The translations under genes and the position numbers were made by a program. Shown here in pieces: positions 17,805 through 27,123 of a stretch of DNA of 64,000 nucleotides; the stretch's first letter is position 1, and every line of letters starts with the position of its first letter. Location: positions 1-64,000 of the forward strand of contig DASZXS010000027.1 of the NCBI GenBank assembly GCA_035545735.1. The letters run 5' to 3'. Origin of the DNA: JAJYKC01 sp035545735. Its GTDB lineage: Bacteria > Acidobacteriota > Terriglobia > Bryobacterales > Bryobacteraceae. The notes under the pieces were generated by a model that searched no databases, was not told where the DNA came from, and saw nothing but the letters and a program-made list of their open reading frames with translations.

Positions 17805-19076
17805 GTGAAGCGTGCAGGTTCCGACGATTCCCTTCGCTGTTCCTTTTGTCATAAGACGCAAGACGCCGTCGGTAAGTTGATTTCGTCGCCCAGCGACTAC
17901 CCTCGCGCCTACATCTGTGACGAGTGTATTGCTGTCTGCAATTCCATCCTCGAGGACGACCGGCAGGAACAGCCGTATGGTGCCAACCATAAGCTTCCTA
18001 AGCCATTGGAATTAAAAGAGTACCTAGACCAATACGTGATCGGGCAGGAAGCGACCAAGAAGAAACTGGCGGTCGCCGTTTACAACCACTACAAGCGCGT
18101 GCAGATGAACAAGCAGCGCGGCGCGGAAGTGGAGCTTTCGAAGTCGAATATCCTCCTGATCGGGCCGACCGGCACGGGCAAGACTTTGCTGGCTCAGACC
18201 CTGGCGCGGATTCTCGATGTCCCGTTCGCCATTGTTGACGCCACGACACTAACCGAAGCGGGATATGTCGGGGAAGACGTTGAGAATATCATTCTGCGCC
18301 TTCTCCAAAACGCCGATTGGGATGTACAACGCGCTCAGCAGGGCATTATCTATATTGACGAGATCGATAAAATCGGCCGCAAGGACGAGAATCCGTCGAT
18401 TACTCGCGACGTTTCGGGCGAAGGCGTGCAGCAGGCTCTCCTGAAGATTCTGGAAGGTACGGTCGCCAACGTCCCGCCGCAGGGCGGCCGCAAGCATCCT
18501 CACCAGGAATTCACGCCAGTGGATACGACGAACATCCTCTTCATTTGCGGGGGAGCGTTTGTCGGAATGGAAAAGGTGATCTCGCGCCGCGTTGGTTCGC
18601 GGACCATGGGTTTCGTCAATCCCGAAGAAACGGCGCACGATGGAGCGCGCCGGGGAGTCAATCGCCGCGACACCACCTTGCTGGAGCAGATCCAGCCGAT
18701 CGATCTGATCAAGTTCGGATTCATCCCGGAGTTCATCGGCCGCATGCCGGTTACCGCGGTCCTCGAGGACCTCAGCCGGGAGGCGCTGGTCCAGATTCTT
18801 ACCCGGCCGAAGAACGCGATCGTCCGCCAGTATCAGAAGTTATTCGAATTCGAAAATGTTAGACTGAAGTTTAGCGACGATGCGCTCGAAGCGATAGCCT
18901 CGCTCGCCATGGAGCGCAAGGTTGGAGCCCGGGGCCTGCGGATGATCCTCGAGGATCTGATGCTGGATCTGATGTATTACCTCCCCTCGTTCAAGAAGGT
19001 CCGCGAATTTCTCGTGACGAAAGAAATGGTCATGTCGCAAAAAATAAACATGGCGTTGCTCGAAAAGGCTGGCTGA
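17805..19076 (+). CDS. clpX: ATP-dependent Clp protease ATP-binding subunit ClpX
   Basis: AAA+ unfoldase that feeds substrates to ClpP. The 423-residue protein has the N-terminal zinc-binding domain (CSFCHKTQ and ICDECIAVC, a C4 site), Walker A GPTGTGKT, Walker B IIYIDEIDKI and the conserved GVQQALLKILEGT and RRVGSRTMGF region. GTG start at 17805 is preceded by GGAG at 17794-17797. The usual tig-clpP partners are not upstream, so clpP must lie elsewhere. lon follows 156 bp downstream. That gap contains a 6 bp GC hairpin at 19187-19208 without a T-run. Confidence 0.96.
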   Translation: MKRAGSDDSLRCSFCHKTQDAVGKLISSPSDYPRAYICDECIAVCNSILEDDRQEQPYGANHKLPKPLELKEYLDQYVIGQEATKKKLAVAVYNHYKRVQMNKQRGAEVELSKSNILLIGPTGTGKTLLAQTLARILDVPFAIVDATTLTEAGYVGEDVENIILRLLQNADWDVQRAQQGIIYIDEIDKIGRKDENPSITRDVSGEGVQQALLKILEGTVANVPPQGGRKHPHQEFTPVDTTNILFICGGAFVGMEKVISRRVGSRTMGFVNPEETAHDGARRGVNRRDTTLLEQIQPIDLIKFGFIPEFIGRMPVTAVLEDLSREALVQILTRPKNAIVRQYQKLFEFENVRLKFSDDALEAIASLAMERKVGARGLRMILEDLMLDLMYYLPSFKKVREFLVTKEMVMSQKINMALLEKAG

Positions 19077-19232
19077 CGTGGTGCAGCAATCCGCACCTGC
19101 GAGTCGTATGCGTGGAGTGGAGTGCGTGAAAATGACGTCATCAGCCCGTCGCTCCCGAAGGTCCCGGCAGTGAAGTCCGAATTTTTGGCCGCAAACTAAT
19201 TAGCGGCCGTTCCCCCAAACTGGTTTTCCAAA

Positions 19233-21653
19233 ATGCTCACTTCCAAGGAAAAGTCCGATACGAAGCGGCTCCCGATGATGCCTATCCGGGACGTAGTCAT
19301 CTTTCCGTTTATGATGACGCCGTTTGTGGTTGGCCGCGAATCCAGCGTTCGCGCGCTTGAAGAGGCGCTCGCTGGCGACAAGAAGATATTTCTTGCCACG
19401 CAGCATGACGCTTCCGTCGATGAACCCCGTCCTGACGAAATTTACAGCGTCGGTACGGTCGCGAACATTGTCCAGAGCCTGAAACTGCCGGACGGCAACA
19501 TCAAAGTTTTGGTCGAGGGCGTTGAACGAGGCAAAATCGTCTCCGTAAGCGACGATGAGGGCTATTTCCGCGCGGTGGTCAAGACCGCCGCGTATAAGGT
19601 AGAAACGGGCGCCCAACTGGATGCGCTGACCAGCCGCGTCACCCAGCTATTTGAGCAATACGTCAAATTAAGTCAAAATCTCAACTACGAGACCATGATC
19701 GCGGCCATCCGCGTGGATGAGCCCGGCAAACTGGCCGACACTGTCGGCGCAAACCTGCAGCTCACGATCGAGGAGAAGCAGGAATTGCTTGAAATCTTCG
19801 ATCCGGTCGACCGCCTCACCCGCGTCGCCGAGATGCTCGATATCGAAATCGAGAAGCTCAACGTCGATCGCACCATTCAGGGCCGCGTGAAGCGGCAAAT
19901 GGAAAAAGCTCAGAAAGAGTACTACCTCAACGAAAAGATCAAAGCGATTCAGAAAGAACTGGGCCGCGGCGAAAAGAGCGAGATCGACGAGCTTCGTAAG
20001 AAAATCGACGCGGCGGGCATGACCAAGGATGCCCACGAGAAGGCTCATGCCGAATTAAAGCGGCTGGAAAGCATGCCGCCGATGTCGGCCGAATCCACCG
20101 TATCGCGGAACTATCTTGACTGGCTTCTCGCGGTGCCGTGGAAGAAGAAATCAAAAGAAATCCGTGACCTGAATTACGCGCAGAAGGTCCTCGAGTCGGA
20201 TCACTACGGCCTCGAAAAGATCAAGGATCGCATCCTGGAGTTTCTGGCGGTGCGCCGGATCGTCAAGAATCCCAAGGGCTCCATTTTGTGTTTCGTGGGC
20301 CCCCCCGGCGTCGGCAAGACGTCGCTGGGTATGTCGGTGGCGAAGGCCACCGGCCGCAAGTTTGTCCGTTTGTCGCTCGGCGGCGTGCGGGACGAGGCCG
20401 AAATTCGCGGCCACCGGCGCACCTATATCGGTGCGCTGCCCGGGCAGATCATCCAGATGATGAAGAAGGCGGGAACCAAGAACCCCGTCATGATGCTGGA
20501 CGAGATCGACAAGATGTCGATGGACTTCCGGGGCGATCCGTCCGCCGCGCTGCTCGAGGTGCTCGATCCGGAACAGAACTACATGTTCGCGGATCATTAT
20601 CTCGATGTGGAATACGACCTCAGCCAGGTTTTCTTCATCGCCACGGCGAACGTGCTCCACACCATTCCGCCGGCCTTACAGGACCGCATGGAAGTGATCC
20701 GGCTTTCGGGCTACACCGAGCTGGAGAAGCTGGAAATCGCCAAGCGCTTTCTGGTCCCCAAACAGTTGGAGCAAACCGGGCTTACCACCAAGGACATTGC
20801 GTTCCTCGATGACGGTATCCAGGGATTGATCCAGCACTACACGCGCGAAGCGGGAGTTCGAAATCTCGAGCGCGAGATCGGGAATGTCTGCCGCAAGGTG
20901 ACGCGTGGAGTGGTGAACCGGCTTTCGAAGGACCCGAAATCCGCCGCCACGAAGAAGACGATCACGGCCGCCGCCCTGCCGGACTTACTGGGTCCGCAGA
21001 AGTTCCGGGATCTGGAAAAGGAAAGGAGCAACGAGGTCGGAGCCACCACGGGGCTTGCCTGGACCGAAGTAGGCGGGTCCATTTTGACCACGGAAGCGAC
21101 GGTGATGGAAGGCCGGGGTAAACTGCAAACTACCGGCAAGCTTGGAGACGTCATGCAGGAGTCCGCGCAGGCCGCCATGAGCTATGTACGGTCGCGCTCG
21201 CAACTGCTCGGACTGCCGCGCGATTTTTATCGCAACGTGGACATCCACATTCATGTGCCGGAGGGCGCGATTCCAAAAGACGGACCTTCGGCCGGCATTA
21301 CTATCGCCACCAGCATTTCGAGCGCGCTCACCGGCATTCCGGTGCGCTGCGACCTTGCCATGACCGGTGAGATTACGCTGCGGGGGCGCGTACTGCCCAT
21401 CGGCGGCTTGAAGGAAAAGCTGCTTGCCGCTCATCGCCAGTCGATCTTTGAAATCGTTCTGCCGAAGGACAATGAAAAGGATCTTCCGGAGATACCGGAG
21501 AATGTCCGCAAGGAGATGAAGCTGCATTTCGTCTCGACGATGGACGATGTCCTGCGGATTGCGCTGGAGCGGGAACTGCCGGCCCTTCCCCTCGCCGCAA
21601 CTACGCCTCCGGTGGAACTGGCGCGCGTCGGTGACGAAGGAATTCGGCACTAA
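19233..21653 (+). CDS. lon: endopeptidase La (Lon protease)
   Basis: ATP-dependent serine protease, 806 residues, full length. Order: N-terminal substrate-binding domain (MPIRDVVIFPFMMTPFVVGR), helical region, AAA+ domain with Walker A GPPGVGKTSLG and Walker B MMLDEIDKM, then the protease domain with the catalytic serine in PKDGPSAGIT and the lysine in GGLKEKLLAAHR. It degrades misfolded and regulatory proteins in the cytoplasm. Clustered with clpX, engB and rho on the same strand. Confidence 0.97.
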   Translation: MLTSKEKSDTKRLPMMPIRDVVIFPFMMTPFVVGRESSVRALEEALAGDKKIFLATQHDASVDEPRPDEIYSVGTVANIVQSLKLPDGNIKVLVEGVERGKIVSVSDDEGYFRAVVKTAAYKVETGAQLDALTSRVTQLFEQYVKLSQNLNYETMIAAIRVDEPGKLADTVGANLQLTIEEKQELLEIFDPVDRLTRVAEMLDIEIEKLNVDRTIQGRVKRQMEKAQKEYYLNEKIKAIQKELGRGEKSEIDELRKKIDAAGMTKDAHEKAHAELKRLESMPPMSAESTVSRNYLDWLLAVPWKKKSKEIRDLNYAQKVLESDHYGLEKIKDRILEFLAVRRIVKNPKGSILCFVGPPGVGKTSLGMSVAKATGRKFVRLSLGGVRDEAEIRGHRRTYIGALPGQIIQMMKKAGTKNPVMMLDEIDKMSMDFRGDPSAALLEVLDPEQNYMFADHYLDVEYDLSQVFFIATANVLHTIPPALQDRMEVIRLSGYTELEKLEIAKRFLVPKQLEQTGLTTKDIAFLDDGIQGLIQHYTREAGVRNLEREIGNVCRKVTRGVVNRLSKDPKSAATKKTITAAALPDLLGPQKFRDLEKERSNEVGATTGLAWTEVGGSILTTEATVMEGRGKLQTTGKLGDVMQESAQAAMSYVRSRSQLLGLPRDFYRNVDIHIHVPEGAIPKDGPSAGITIATSISSALTGIPVRCDLAMTGEITLRGRVLPIGGLKEKLLAAHRQSIFEIVLPKDNEKDLPEIPENVRKEMKLHFVSTMDDVLRIALERELPALPLAATTPPVELARVGDEGIRH

Positions 21654-21689
21654 GATCGAGCTCTCCGCAAGGACTTTGAGAAAGTTGTC

Positions 21690-22265
21690 ATGGAAGCGGA
21701 GTTTTTAGGGAGCGCAGCCCGGCCGGATCAGTTTCCGGTCGAAGAGCTCCCTGAGATCGCGTTTCTGGGGCGCAGCAACGTGGGCAAATCGAGCCTGCTC
21801 AATGCCCTGGCAGGGCAGAAGGGGATGGCTTTTACCAGCAGCCGGCCGGGCTGCACGCAGGTGATCAATTTTTACGGCATTGACGGGCAGTTCCGGTTTG
21901 TCGATCTGCCCGGGTATGGGTACGCGAAGGTTCCGGTTGCAATCCGCGAGCAATGGAAGGCGTTAATCGAGTATTATCTTGTTCAGCGAAAGACGCTTGA
22001 GCTCTGCTTTCTCGTGCTGGATTCACGGCGCGGCTGGATGGAACGTGACCTGGAGCTCAAGCGATGGCTGGAGTTTCATAACCGGCGATACCGCGTGATC
22101 GCCACGAAAACCGACAAGCTGAAAACGAAAAAAGAACAACATCACGGCATGGCGGCGATCCGGGCTCAAACCCCCGAGGAGCCTCCACTGCCGTTCTCGG
22201 CACAGACCGGCCGGGGAGCGAGGGAAATTTGGCAAGCGATTTGGAAAATCAAGAACAAGGCGTAG
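21690..22265 (+). CDS. engB: ribosome biogenesis GTP-binding protein EngB (YsxC/YihA)
   Basis: Small Era-type GTPase needed for 50S subunit assembly. The 191-residue protein has G1 GRSNVGKSSLLNAL, G2/G3 region with DLPGYGYAKV, G4 TKTDKLK and a C-terminal FSAQTGRG (G5). It starts 36 bp after lon. Its 3' end overlaps the start I assign to rho by 37 bp, which suggests coupled translation. Confidence 0.94.
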   Translation: MEAEFLGSAARPDQFPVEELPEIAFLGRSNVGKSSLLNALAGQKGMAFTSSRPGCTQVINFYGIDGQFRFVDLPGYGYAKVPVAIREQWKALIEYYLVQRKTLELCFLVLDSRRGWMERDLELKRWLEFHNRRYRVIATKTDKLKTKKEQHHGMAAIRAQTPEEPPLPFSAQTGRGAREIWQAIWKIKNKA

Positions 22266-23824
22266 CCCAGAACAGCGGGCACGACCACAAGACCGACGGG
22301 CAAAAGGCCGAAGGAAAGACGCCGGAGCCGAAGCCGTCCGAGGCCAAGGCCGAGCGGAAGCCGGAGAAGAGCTCCGAAAAGAACGCCGAGGCGAAACCGG
22401 CGGAGACGAAGTCCGCCGATGCGAAGCCGCCCGCCGCCGAGCCGAAGGCCTCGGAAAAGAGCGAGGCGCCCGCCGGCGAGGCCAAGGCAGCCGAGAGCAA
22501 GGCTCCGGATGGGCGTCCCGCTGATGCGGGCGCCGCCGCGCGCCGCCGCGCCGGTGCTCAGAAGAACGGCGTGACCCTCGACCTGGTTGAGCTGAAGGAC
22601 ATGAGCATTCAGAAGCTCAATCAGATCGCCAAGGACTTGGGTGTCGCGGGCACAGCGGGCCTGCGCAAGCAGGAATTGATCTTTAAGATCCTTCAGACCC
22701 AGGCGGAAAAAAGCGGACTCATCTTTTCCGAAGGCGTGCTCGAGTGCCTGCCCGACGGATTCGGTTTCCTGCGCGCGCCGGAGTACAACTATCTGCCCGG
22801 ACCGGACGACGTTTATGTCTCCCCGTCGCAGATAAGGCGCTTCGACCTCCGCACCGGAGACACGATTTCCGGCCAGATTCGCCCGCCCAAGGAAGGCGAG
22901 CGCTATTTCGCTCTCATCAAGGTGGACGCGATCAACTTCGAGCCGCCGGAAGAAGCGCGCAATAAGATTTTCTTCGACAATCTCACGCCGCTCTATCCGG
23001 ACGAGCGTCTGAAGCTCGAAACCGTGAAGGACAATTATTCCGGACGCGTGATGGATATGCTCACGCCAATCGGGAAGGGCCAGCGCGGGCTGATCGTGGC
23101 CCCGCCCCGCACCGGCAAGACGATGTTATTGCAGAGCATCGCCAATTCCGTGACTACCAATCATCCCGAAGTCGCGCTCATTGTTCTCCTCATTGATGAG
23201 CGGCCGGAAGAAGTCACCGACATGCAGCGCTCCGTGAAGGGCGAGGTAATCAGCTCCACGTTTGACGAGCCTGCTTCGCGGCACGTGCAGGTCGCCGAAA
23301 TGGTGATTGAAAAGGCCAAGCGCCTCGTCGAGCACAAGCGCGACGTGGTTATTCTTCTCGACTCCATTACGCGTTTGGCGCGCGCCTATAATACCGTGGT
23401 GCCGCCCTCCGGGAAAGTCCTTTCGGGTGGTGTCGACTCCAACGCGCTACAGCGCCCCAAGCGCTTCTTCGGCGCGGCCCGCAATATTGAGGAAGGCGGT
23501 TCGCTCACCATCGTGGCCACCGCCCTGGTTGACACCGGAAGCCGCATGGATGACGTAATTTTCGAGGAATTCAAAGGCACCGGCAACATGGAAATTCACC
23601 TCGACCGCAAGCTGGTCGACAAGCGTGTCTTTCCGGCGATCGATATTAACAAGAGCGGAACGCGGAAAGACGAATTACTCCTGCCGAGAGAGGAGCTTAC
23701 ACGCGTTTGGGTGCTGCGCAAGGTGCTCAGCCCGCTGTCTCCCGTCGAGTCCATCGAGCTACTTTTGGATAGGCTCGGCAAGAGCCGCTCGAACGCGGAA
23801 TTTCTCTCGTCCATGAGCCAGTAG
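22229..23824 (+). CDS. rho: transcription termination factor Rho with long low-complexity N-terminal extension
   Basis: Hexameric RNA helicase that terminates transcription. The 531-residue frame uses a TTG start at 22229 preceded by AGGGAAA, inside the end of engB. Residues about 10-112 are almost entirely Lys, Glu, Ala, Pro and Ser, a disordered extension not found in E. coli Rho (419 residues). The classical protein follows: Rho-N helices (KDMSIQKLNQIAKDLGV), cold-shock-like RNA-binding domain, P-loop PPRTGKTMLL, Walker B VVILLDSITRLARAYN and the Q/R loop regions. If the extension were untranslated, the next good start would be the ATG of MSIQKL at about codon 124. Confidence 0.93.
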   Translation: MASDLENQEQGVAQNSGHDHKTDGQKAEGKTPEPKPSEAKAERKPEKSSEKNAEAKPAETKSADAKPPAAEPKASEKSEAPAGEAKAAESKAPDGRPADAGAAARRRAGAQKNGVTLDLVELKDMSIQKLNQIAKDLGVAGTAGLRKQELIFKILQTQAEKSGLIFSEGVLECLPDGFGFLRAPEYNYLPGPDDVYVSPSQIRRFDLRTGDTISGQIRPPKEGERYFALIKVDAINFEPPEEARNKIFFDNLTPLYPDERLKLETVKDNYSGRVMDMLTPIGKGQRGLIVAPPRTGKTMLLQSIANSVTTNHPEVALIVLLIDERPEEVTDMQRSVKGEVISSTFDEPASRHVQVAEMVIEKAKRLVEHKRDVVILLDSITRLARAYNTVVPPSGKVLSGGVDSNALQRPKRFFGAARNIEEGGSLTIVATALVDTGSRMDDVIFEEFKGTGNMEIHLDRKLVDKRVFPAIDINKSGTRKDELLLPREELTRVWVLRKVLSPLSPVESIELLLDRLGKSRSNAEFLSSMSQ

Positions 23825-23826
23825 GC

Positions 23827-23859
23827 TCCGTGGGGCTGCCGTCAGTCGGCGGCCACGGA
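23827..23859 (+). terminator. GC-rich hairpin after rho, no T-run
   Basis: Seven-base outer arms TCCGTGG (23827-23833) and CCACGGA (23853-23859) enclose an inner GCCG/CGGC stem. It begins 2 bp after the rho stop. No T-run follows, so it is not a classic intrinsic terminator; it may only protect the 3' end. The rest of the 218 bp gap to the next gene shows no convincing promoter. Confidence 0.3.
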
Positions 23860-24042
23860 TGTAGAACCGTTCCCGGAGCGGTCGCCCTGCGCGCAAGATG
23901 CGCTGGCTGCGTCATTAGGTTTTGAATGGTGCGCTTTCGTACATCCCTTCAACCCGTGTACGATATTGTGAAAGGAACCGGAAGCATAGAGCTACTTGCG
24001 CTAACTTTCCGAAACCCGTTCGCGTCTTAGGCTAGAGAGTTC

Positions 24043-25770
24043 ATGTCGACAGCGGTCAAACCTGTTTCGCCGGTTGCCCCTCCGGGGGGCTCGCCGCTTC
24101 ACGTTCCTCCACGCCCGCGGCCGTACCGGGGAATGCTGGTTGTCGCTTTGTCTCTCGGCATTGCAATCGCCGGCGCCGTGATTTATTGGAACCGCAAGGC
24201 GCAGCTTCCGGCGCCGGCCGAACTAGGCGTTCGCCCGGTAGCCGTACAGGCCGGGACCGTTGTGCAAACGATCCGCCTTTCGGGGACTACGCAGGCACGC
24301 AATTTCTATTCGCTGCTCGCTCCCCGGTTGAGTGGTAGCCGCAGCGGCCGGAATCGGAGTTCCTCCGGAGCGGCTTCGTCTTCTTCTTCCTCTTCTTCGT
24401 CGTCGCCGAGCACCAGCGGCACGTCCGGTTCCAACAGCGCGTCCGGCGCATCCGCCTCGTCTTCGGCCGGCGGCACAACTTCCGCCGCGTCTTCTTCGGC
24501 GCCGAGCGCCTCTTCGGCTTTCCAGGCTGCGACGTCCCGGTTTGGCGGGACCCTGCGCGGCAGCGTGCCCAACTCCAAGTCTTCCTCTGCAGCCACTTCC
24601 GCCACCCCGCCGGTGTCGAGCGCGGTAGGCGCTTCCGGCCTTGGCTCCACCGGGGACTCGCTTCCGGGCGGCTCCAACGGTCCGCCCGCGGCCGGGGCAA
24701 GCAATACGGGAAATGGAAATAGTGAGTGGCAAATCGTGCTCCAGGACGCTGTTCCGCCGGGCTCGAAGGTCGCCAAGGGCCAGGTAGTAGCCGAATTCGA
24801 CCGCCAGTATATGCTGCTTCGTCTGGACGATTATCGCGACAGCGTGTCGGAAAGCGAGGCGGCGTTGACCACCCAGACCGCCAATCTTGACACCACGCGC
24901 AAGGCGCACCAGCAGATGATCCTTACGGCCAAAGGCGCGCTGGATAAAGCGCGGCTCGACATGAAGACGATTCCGGTGCTGTCGGCGATCGACGCCGAAC
25001 GCACCCGGCTCGCCTTCGATGAGGCGCAGGCGCGCTATCAACAATTACTGAGGGAAGTACCTTATTTGAAGGCGTCGCAGGATGCCGACATCCGCAATTC
25101 GGAACTGGACCTCGAAGAATCGAAGCTCGAGTTGAAGCGCGCGGCTGCCAACGCCGAACGGATGGTCGTCCGCGCGCCGGTCAACGGACTGGCGGTGATG
25201 GAAACCACGTGGCGCGGCGGAGAGTTCGGGAAGATTCAGAAAGGTGACCAGGTCTGGGCGGGCCAGCCGTTTATGAAGGTTGTGGACACCTCCTCGATGC
25301 TTGTGAGCGCGACCGTGAATCAGGTGGATGTGGAGAAGGTTCGCCTGGGAGCCAAGGCGCGGGTCAAGTTCGATGCGTATCCTGATTTGCAGCTCACCGC
25401 GCATGTCGAGTCCATTGGCGCCATGACCATGGAGGCTGGACAGCGCGAGAATTTCGTCCGGCAGATTCCCGTCCGGCTGCGTATCGAGTTTCCGGACGGA
25501 AAACCCGACCCGCGCGTCATCCCCGATCTAACGGTCAGCGCCGACGTTGAGGTGAGCCCTCCGGTTCGATCCGAAACCGTCGTACCTCGCGGCGCGATCT
25601 TCCGGGCGGGAAACGGACAGCCCTACGTGTATGTTAAGGAGCGAACGGGCTGGTCGCCGCGTGATGTCCAGGTCGGAGCCGAGGATTATCTGGTTGCGGC
25701 CATCCGCAGCGGACTCAGCGCCGGCGACGTGGTAGCCCTCGACCCCCCGCCGTCCGGAGTCGACCGGTAG
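24043..25770 (+). CDS. HlyD-type efflux adaptor with Ser/Gly/Ala-rich insertion
   Basis: First of three consecutive membrane fusion proteins, 575 residues. Membrane anchor at about 31-48, first lipoyl half ending near residue 97, then about 130 residues (98-226) of Ser, Ala, Gly and Thr including a run of ten serines. The second strand of the lipoyl half (WQIVLQDAVPPGSKVAKGQVVAEFD), helical hairpin, second lipoyl half (APVNGLAVMETTWRGGEFG) and barrel follow. The paralogue at 8128-9363 aligns across the insertion point with only a few residues there, so the Ser-rich piece is an added disordered loop. The next adaptor begins at the base after its stop. Confidence 0.87.
   Translation: MSTAVKPVSPVAPPGGSPLHVPPRPRPYRGMLVVALSLGIAIAGAVIYWNRKAQLPAPAELGVRPVAVQAGTVVQTIRLSGTTQARNFYSLLAPRLSGSRSGRNRSSSGAASSSSSSSSSSPSTSGTSGSNSASGASASSSAGGTTSAASSSAPSASSAFQAATSRFGGTLRGSVPNSKSSSAATSATPPVSSAVGASGLGSTGDSLPGGSNGPPAAGASNTGNGNSEWQIVLQDAVPPGSKVAKGQVVAEFDRQYMLLRLDDYRDSVSESEAALTTQTANLDTTRKAHQQMILTAKGALDKARLDMKTIPVLSAIDAERTRLAFDEAQARYQQLLREVPYLKASQDADIRNSELDLEESKLELKRAAANAERMVVRAPVNGLAVMETTWRGGEFGKIQKGDQVWAGQPFMKVVDTSSMLVSATVNQVDVEKVRLGAKARVKFDAYPDLQLTAHVESIGAMTMEAGQRENFVRQIPVRLRIEFPDGKPDPRVIPDLTVSADVEVSPPVRSETVVPRGAIFRAGNGQPYVYVKERTGWSPRDVQVGAEDYLVAAIRSGLSAGDVVALDPPPSGVDR
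24376..24405 (+). repeat. tandem TCN triplet tract encoding ten serines
   Basis: Ten consecutive TCN codons (mainly TCT and TCG) inside the adaptor gene. Such tracts can change length by slippage in units of three, which would alter the disordered loop without a frameshift. Surrounding 350 bp is also Ser/Ala/Gly low complexity. Confidence 0.75.
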
Positions 25771-27075
25771 ATGTCAAAAGATCTTAAGCCGAAACGCCGC
25801 CTGGGGCAACAGGGTTCGAAGGGCAAGCGCATCGCGGTCTGGTCGGGGATCCTGGCGGTCTGCGTGGCCGGCGTGCTCGCGGCCTATCACTACGGCTCGG
25901 ACACTTCGAATGTCGAAGTCCCCGTCCAGCGCGTCCGCTCCGGAGACCTGAGCATCACCGTGGAAGCGCGCGGCGAGATTAAGAGCGAAAATTCCATCGT
26001 TCTGACCGCGCCGCAGGTTCCGGATCTGCGTATTGTCCGGCTGGCAACTTCCGGAAAGATGGTCAAAAAAGGCGACATCGTCGTGGAGTTCGACGGGGCG
26101 CAACAGGAACAGAATTTCATCGAGCAGAAGACGAACGTGCGCACGGCCGACAGCATGATCCTCCAAACCGAAGCGCAACAGCGCATCACCAACGAGATGG
26201 ACAGCATGAATCTGATGACTTCCACCTTTAACGTGCAGCGCACCAAGCTCGACGCGAGCAAGGCCGATGTCCTTTCGGCGATTGAGGGCGCTAAGAACCG
26301 GATCGATGTGGGAGTCGCCGAGGGGGATTTATCTCAGATCAATGCGACCATCAACTCCCATCAGGTCGCGGCCGCGGCCGAAATGAACCGTCTCAAGGAA
26401 CACAAGAACAAGACGATGCGCGATACCGGCCGCGCTCGGGGCTACCTGGAGAAGATGGTGTTGCGCGCCCCAATCGACGGGGTGGTGAACATTCTGCCAA
26501 ACTTTCGCAGTTCCGGATCTTTCGGCTCCACCCCTCCTCCATTTAAGGAAGGCGATCGCGCCTGGACGGGTGCGTCGATCGCCGAAATCCCCGACCTGCA
26601 TAAAATGCGGCTCGAACTGAAGATGGAGGAAGTCGATCGCGGCAAGGTCCGGTTGGGCGCGCCTATGACGATCCATGTCGATGCGGTTCCGGACAAGGAA
26701 TTCCGCGCGACCATCAATTGGATTAGCCCGATCGCCGAACTCACCTTCCGCGGCTTTGGTCCTCCGGCCAAGCTCTTTCCCGCTTACGCGACGCTCGATC
26801 GCGTGGACCCGAGGCTGCGTCCGGGCATGACAGGCTCGGCCACCATTCTGATCCGGACAATTCGCGCAAAGGCGATGATTCCCTTGCGCGCCAGTTTCTT
26901 CTCGAACGGCCAGCCCGCCGTTTATGTACAAAAAGGCCATGAATTTCAAGTCCACGCCATTAAAGTCGGGGAGCGAAACGACAAGGATCTGATCGTGACC
27001 GAGGGTCTCAAGGAAGGCGACATAGTTGCTCTCGAAAATCCGGTGGAGGCAGCCAAGCGTGCCAAGAAGTTGTAA
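25771..27075 (+). CDS. HlyD-type efflux periplasmic adaptor subunit (second of three)
   Basis: Membrane fusion protein of 434 residues. A basic N-terminus and one membrane helix (about 21-42) lead to the first lipoyl half (SIVLTAPQVPDLRIVRLATSGKMVKKGD), a helical hairpin rich in Met, Asn and Gln, the second half (VLRAPIDGVVNILPNF) and beta-barrel domains. The ATG abuts the stop of the previous gene with no spacer, implying coupled translation. It probably works with the downstream MacB-type permease and TolC-type channel; cargo is unknown. Confidence 0.87.
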   Translation: MSKDLKPKRRLGQQGSKGKRIAVWSGILAVCVAGVLAAYHYGSDTSNVEVPVQRVRSGDLSITVEARGEIKSENSIVLTAPQVPDLRIVRLATSGKMVKKGDIVVEFDGAQQEQNFIEQKTNVRTADSMILQTEAQQRITNEMDSMNLMTSTFNVQRTKLDASKADVLSAIEGAKNRIDVGVAEGDLSQINATINSHQVAAAAEMNRLKEHKNKTMRDTGRARGYLEKMVLRAPIDGVVNILPNFRSSGSFGSTPPPFKEGDRAWTGASIAEIPDLHKMRLELKMEEVDRGKVRLGAPMTIHVDAVPDKEFRATINWISPIAELTFRGFGPPAKLFPAYATLDRVDPRLRPGMTGSATILIRTIRAKAMIPLRASFFSNGQPAVYVQKGHEFQVHAIKVGERNDKDLIVTEGLKEGDIVALENPVEAAKRAKKL

Positions 27076-27123
27076 CGCGGCGAACGGCGGCCCGGCGCAG
27101 CGTTCTTTTGGGCGGCCGGTTCG

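Noticed and set aside
19187..19208. Hairpin between clpX and lon as a terminator
   Set aside because: Only a 6 bp stem with a 10-base loop and no T-run on either strand.
23972..24015. GGAACC upstream of the adaptor operon as a second ECF promoter
   Set aside because: No TCTAA- or CGTC-like element at about 16 bp spacing.
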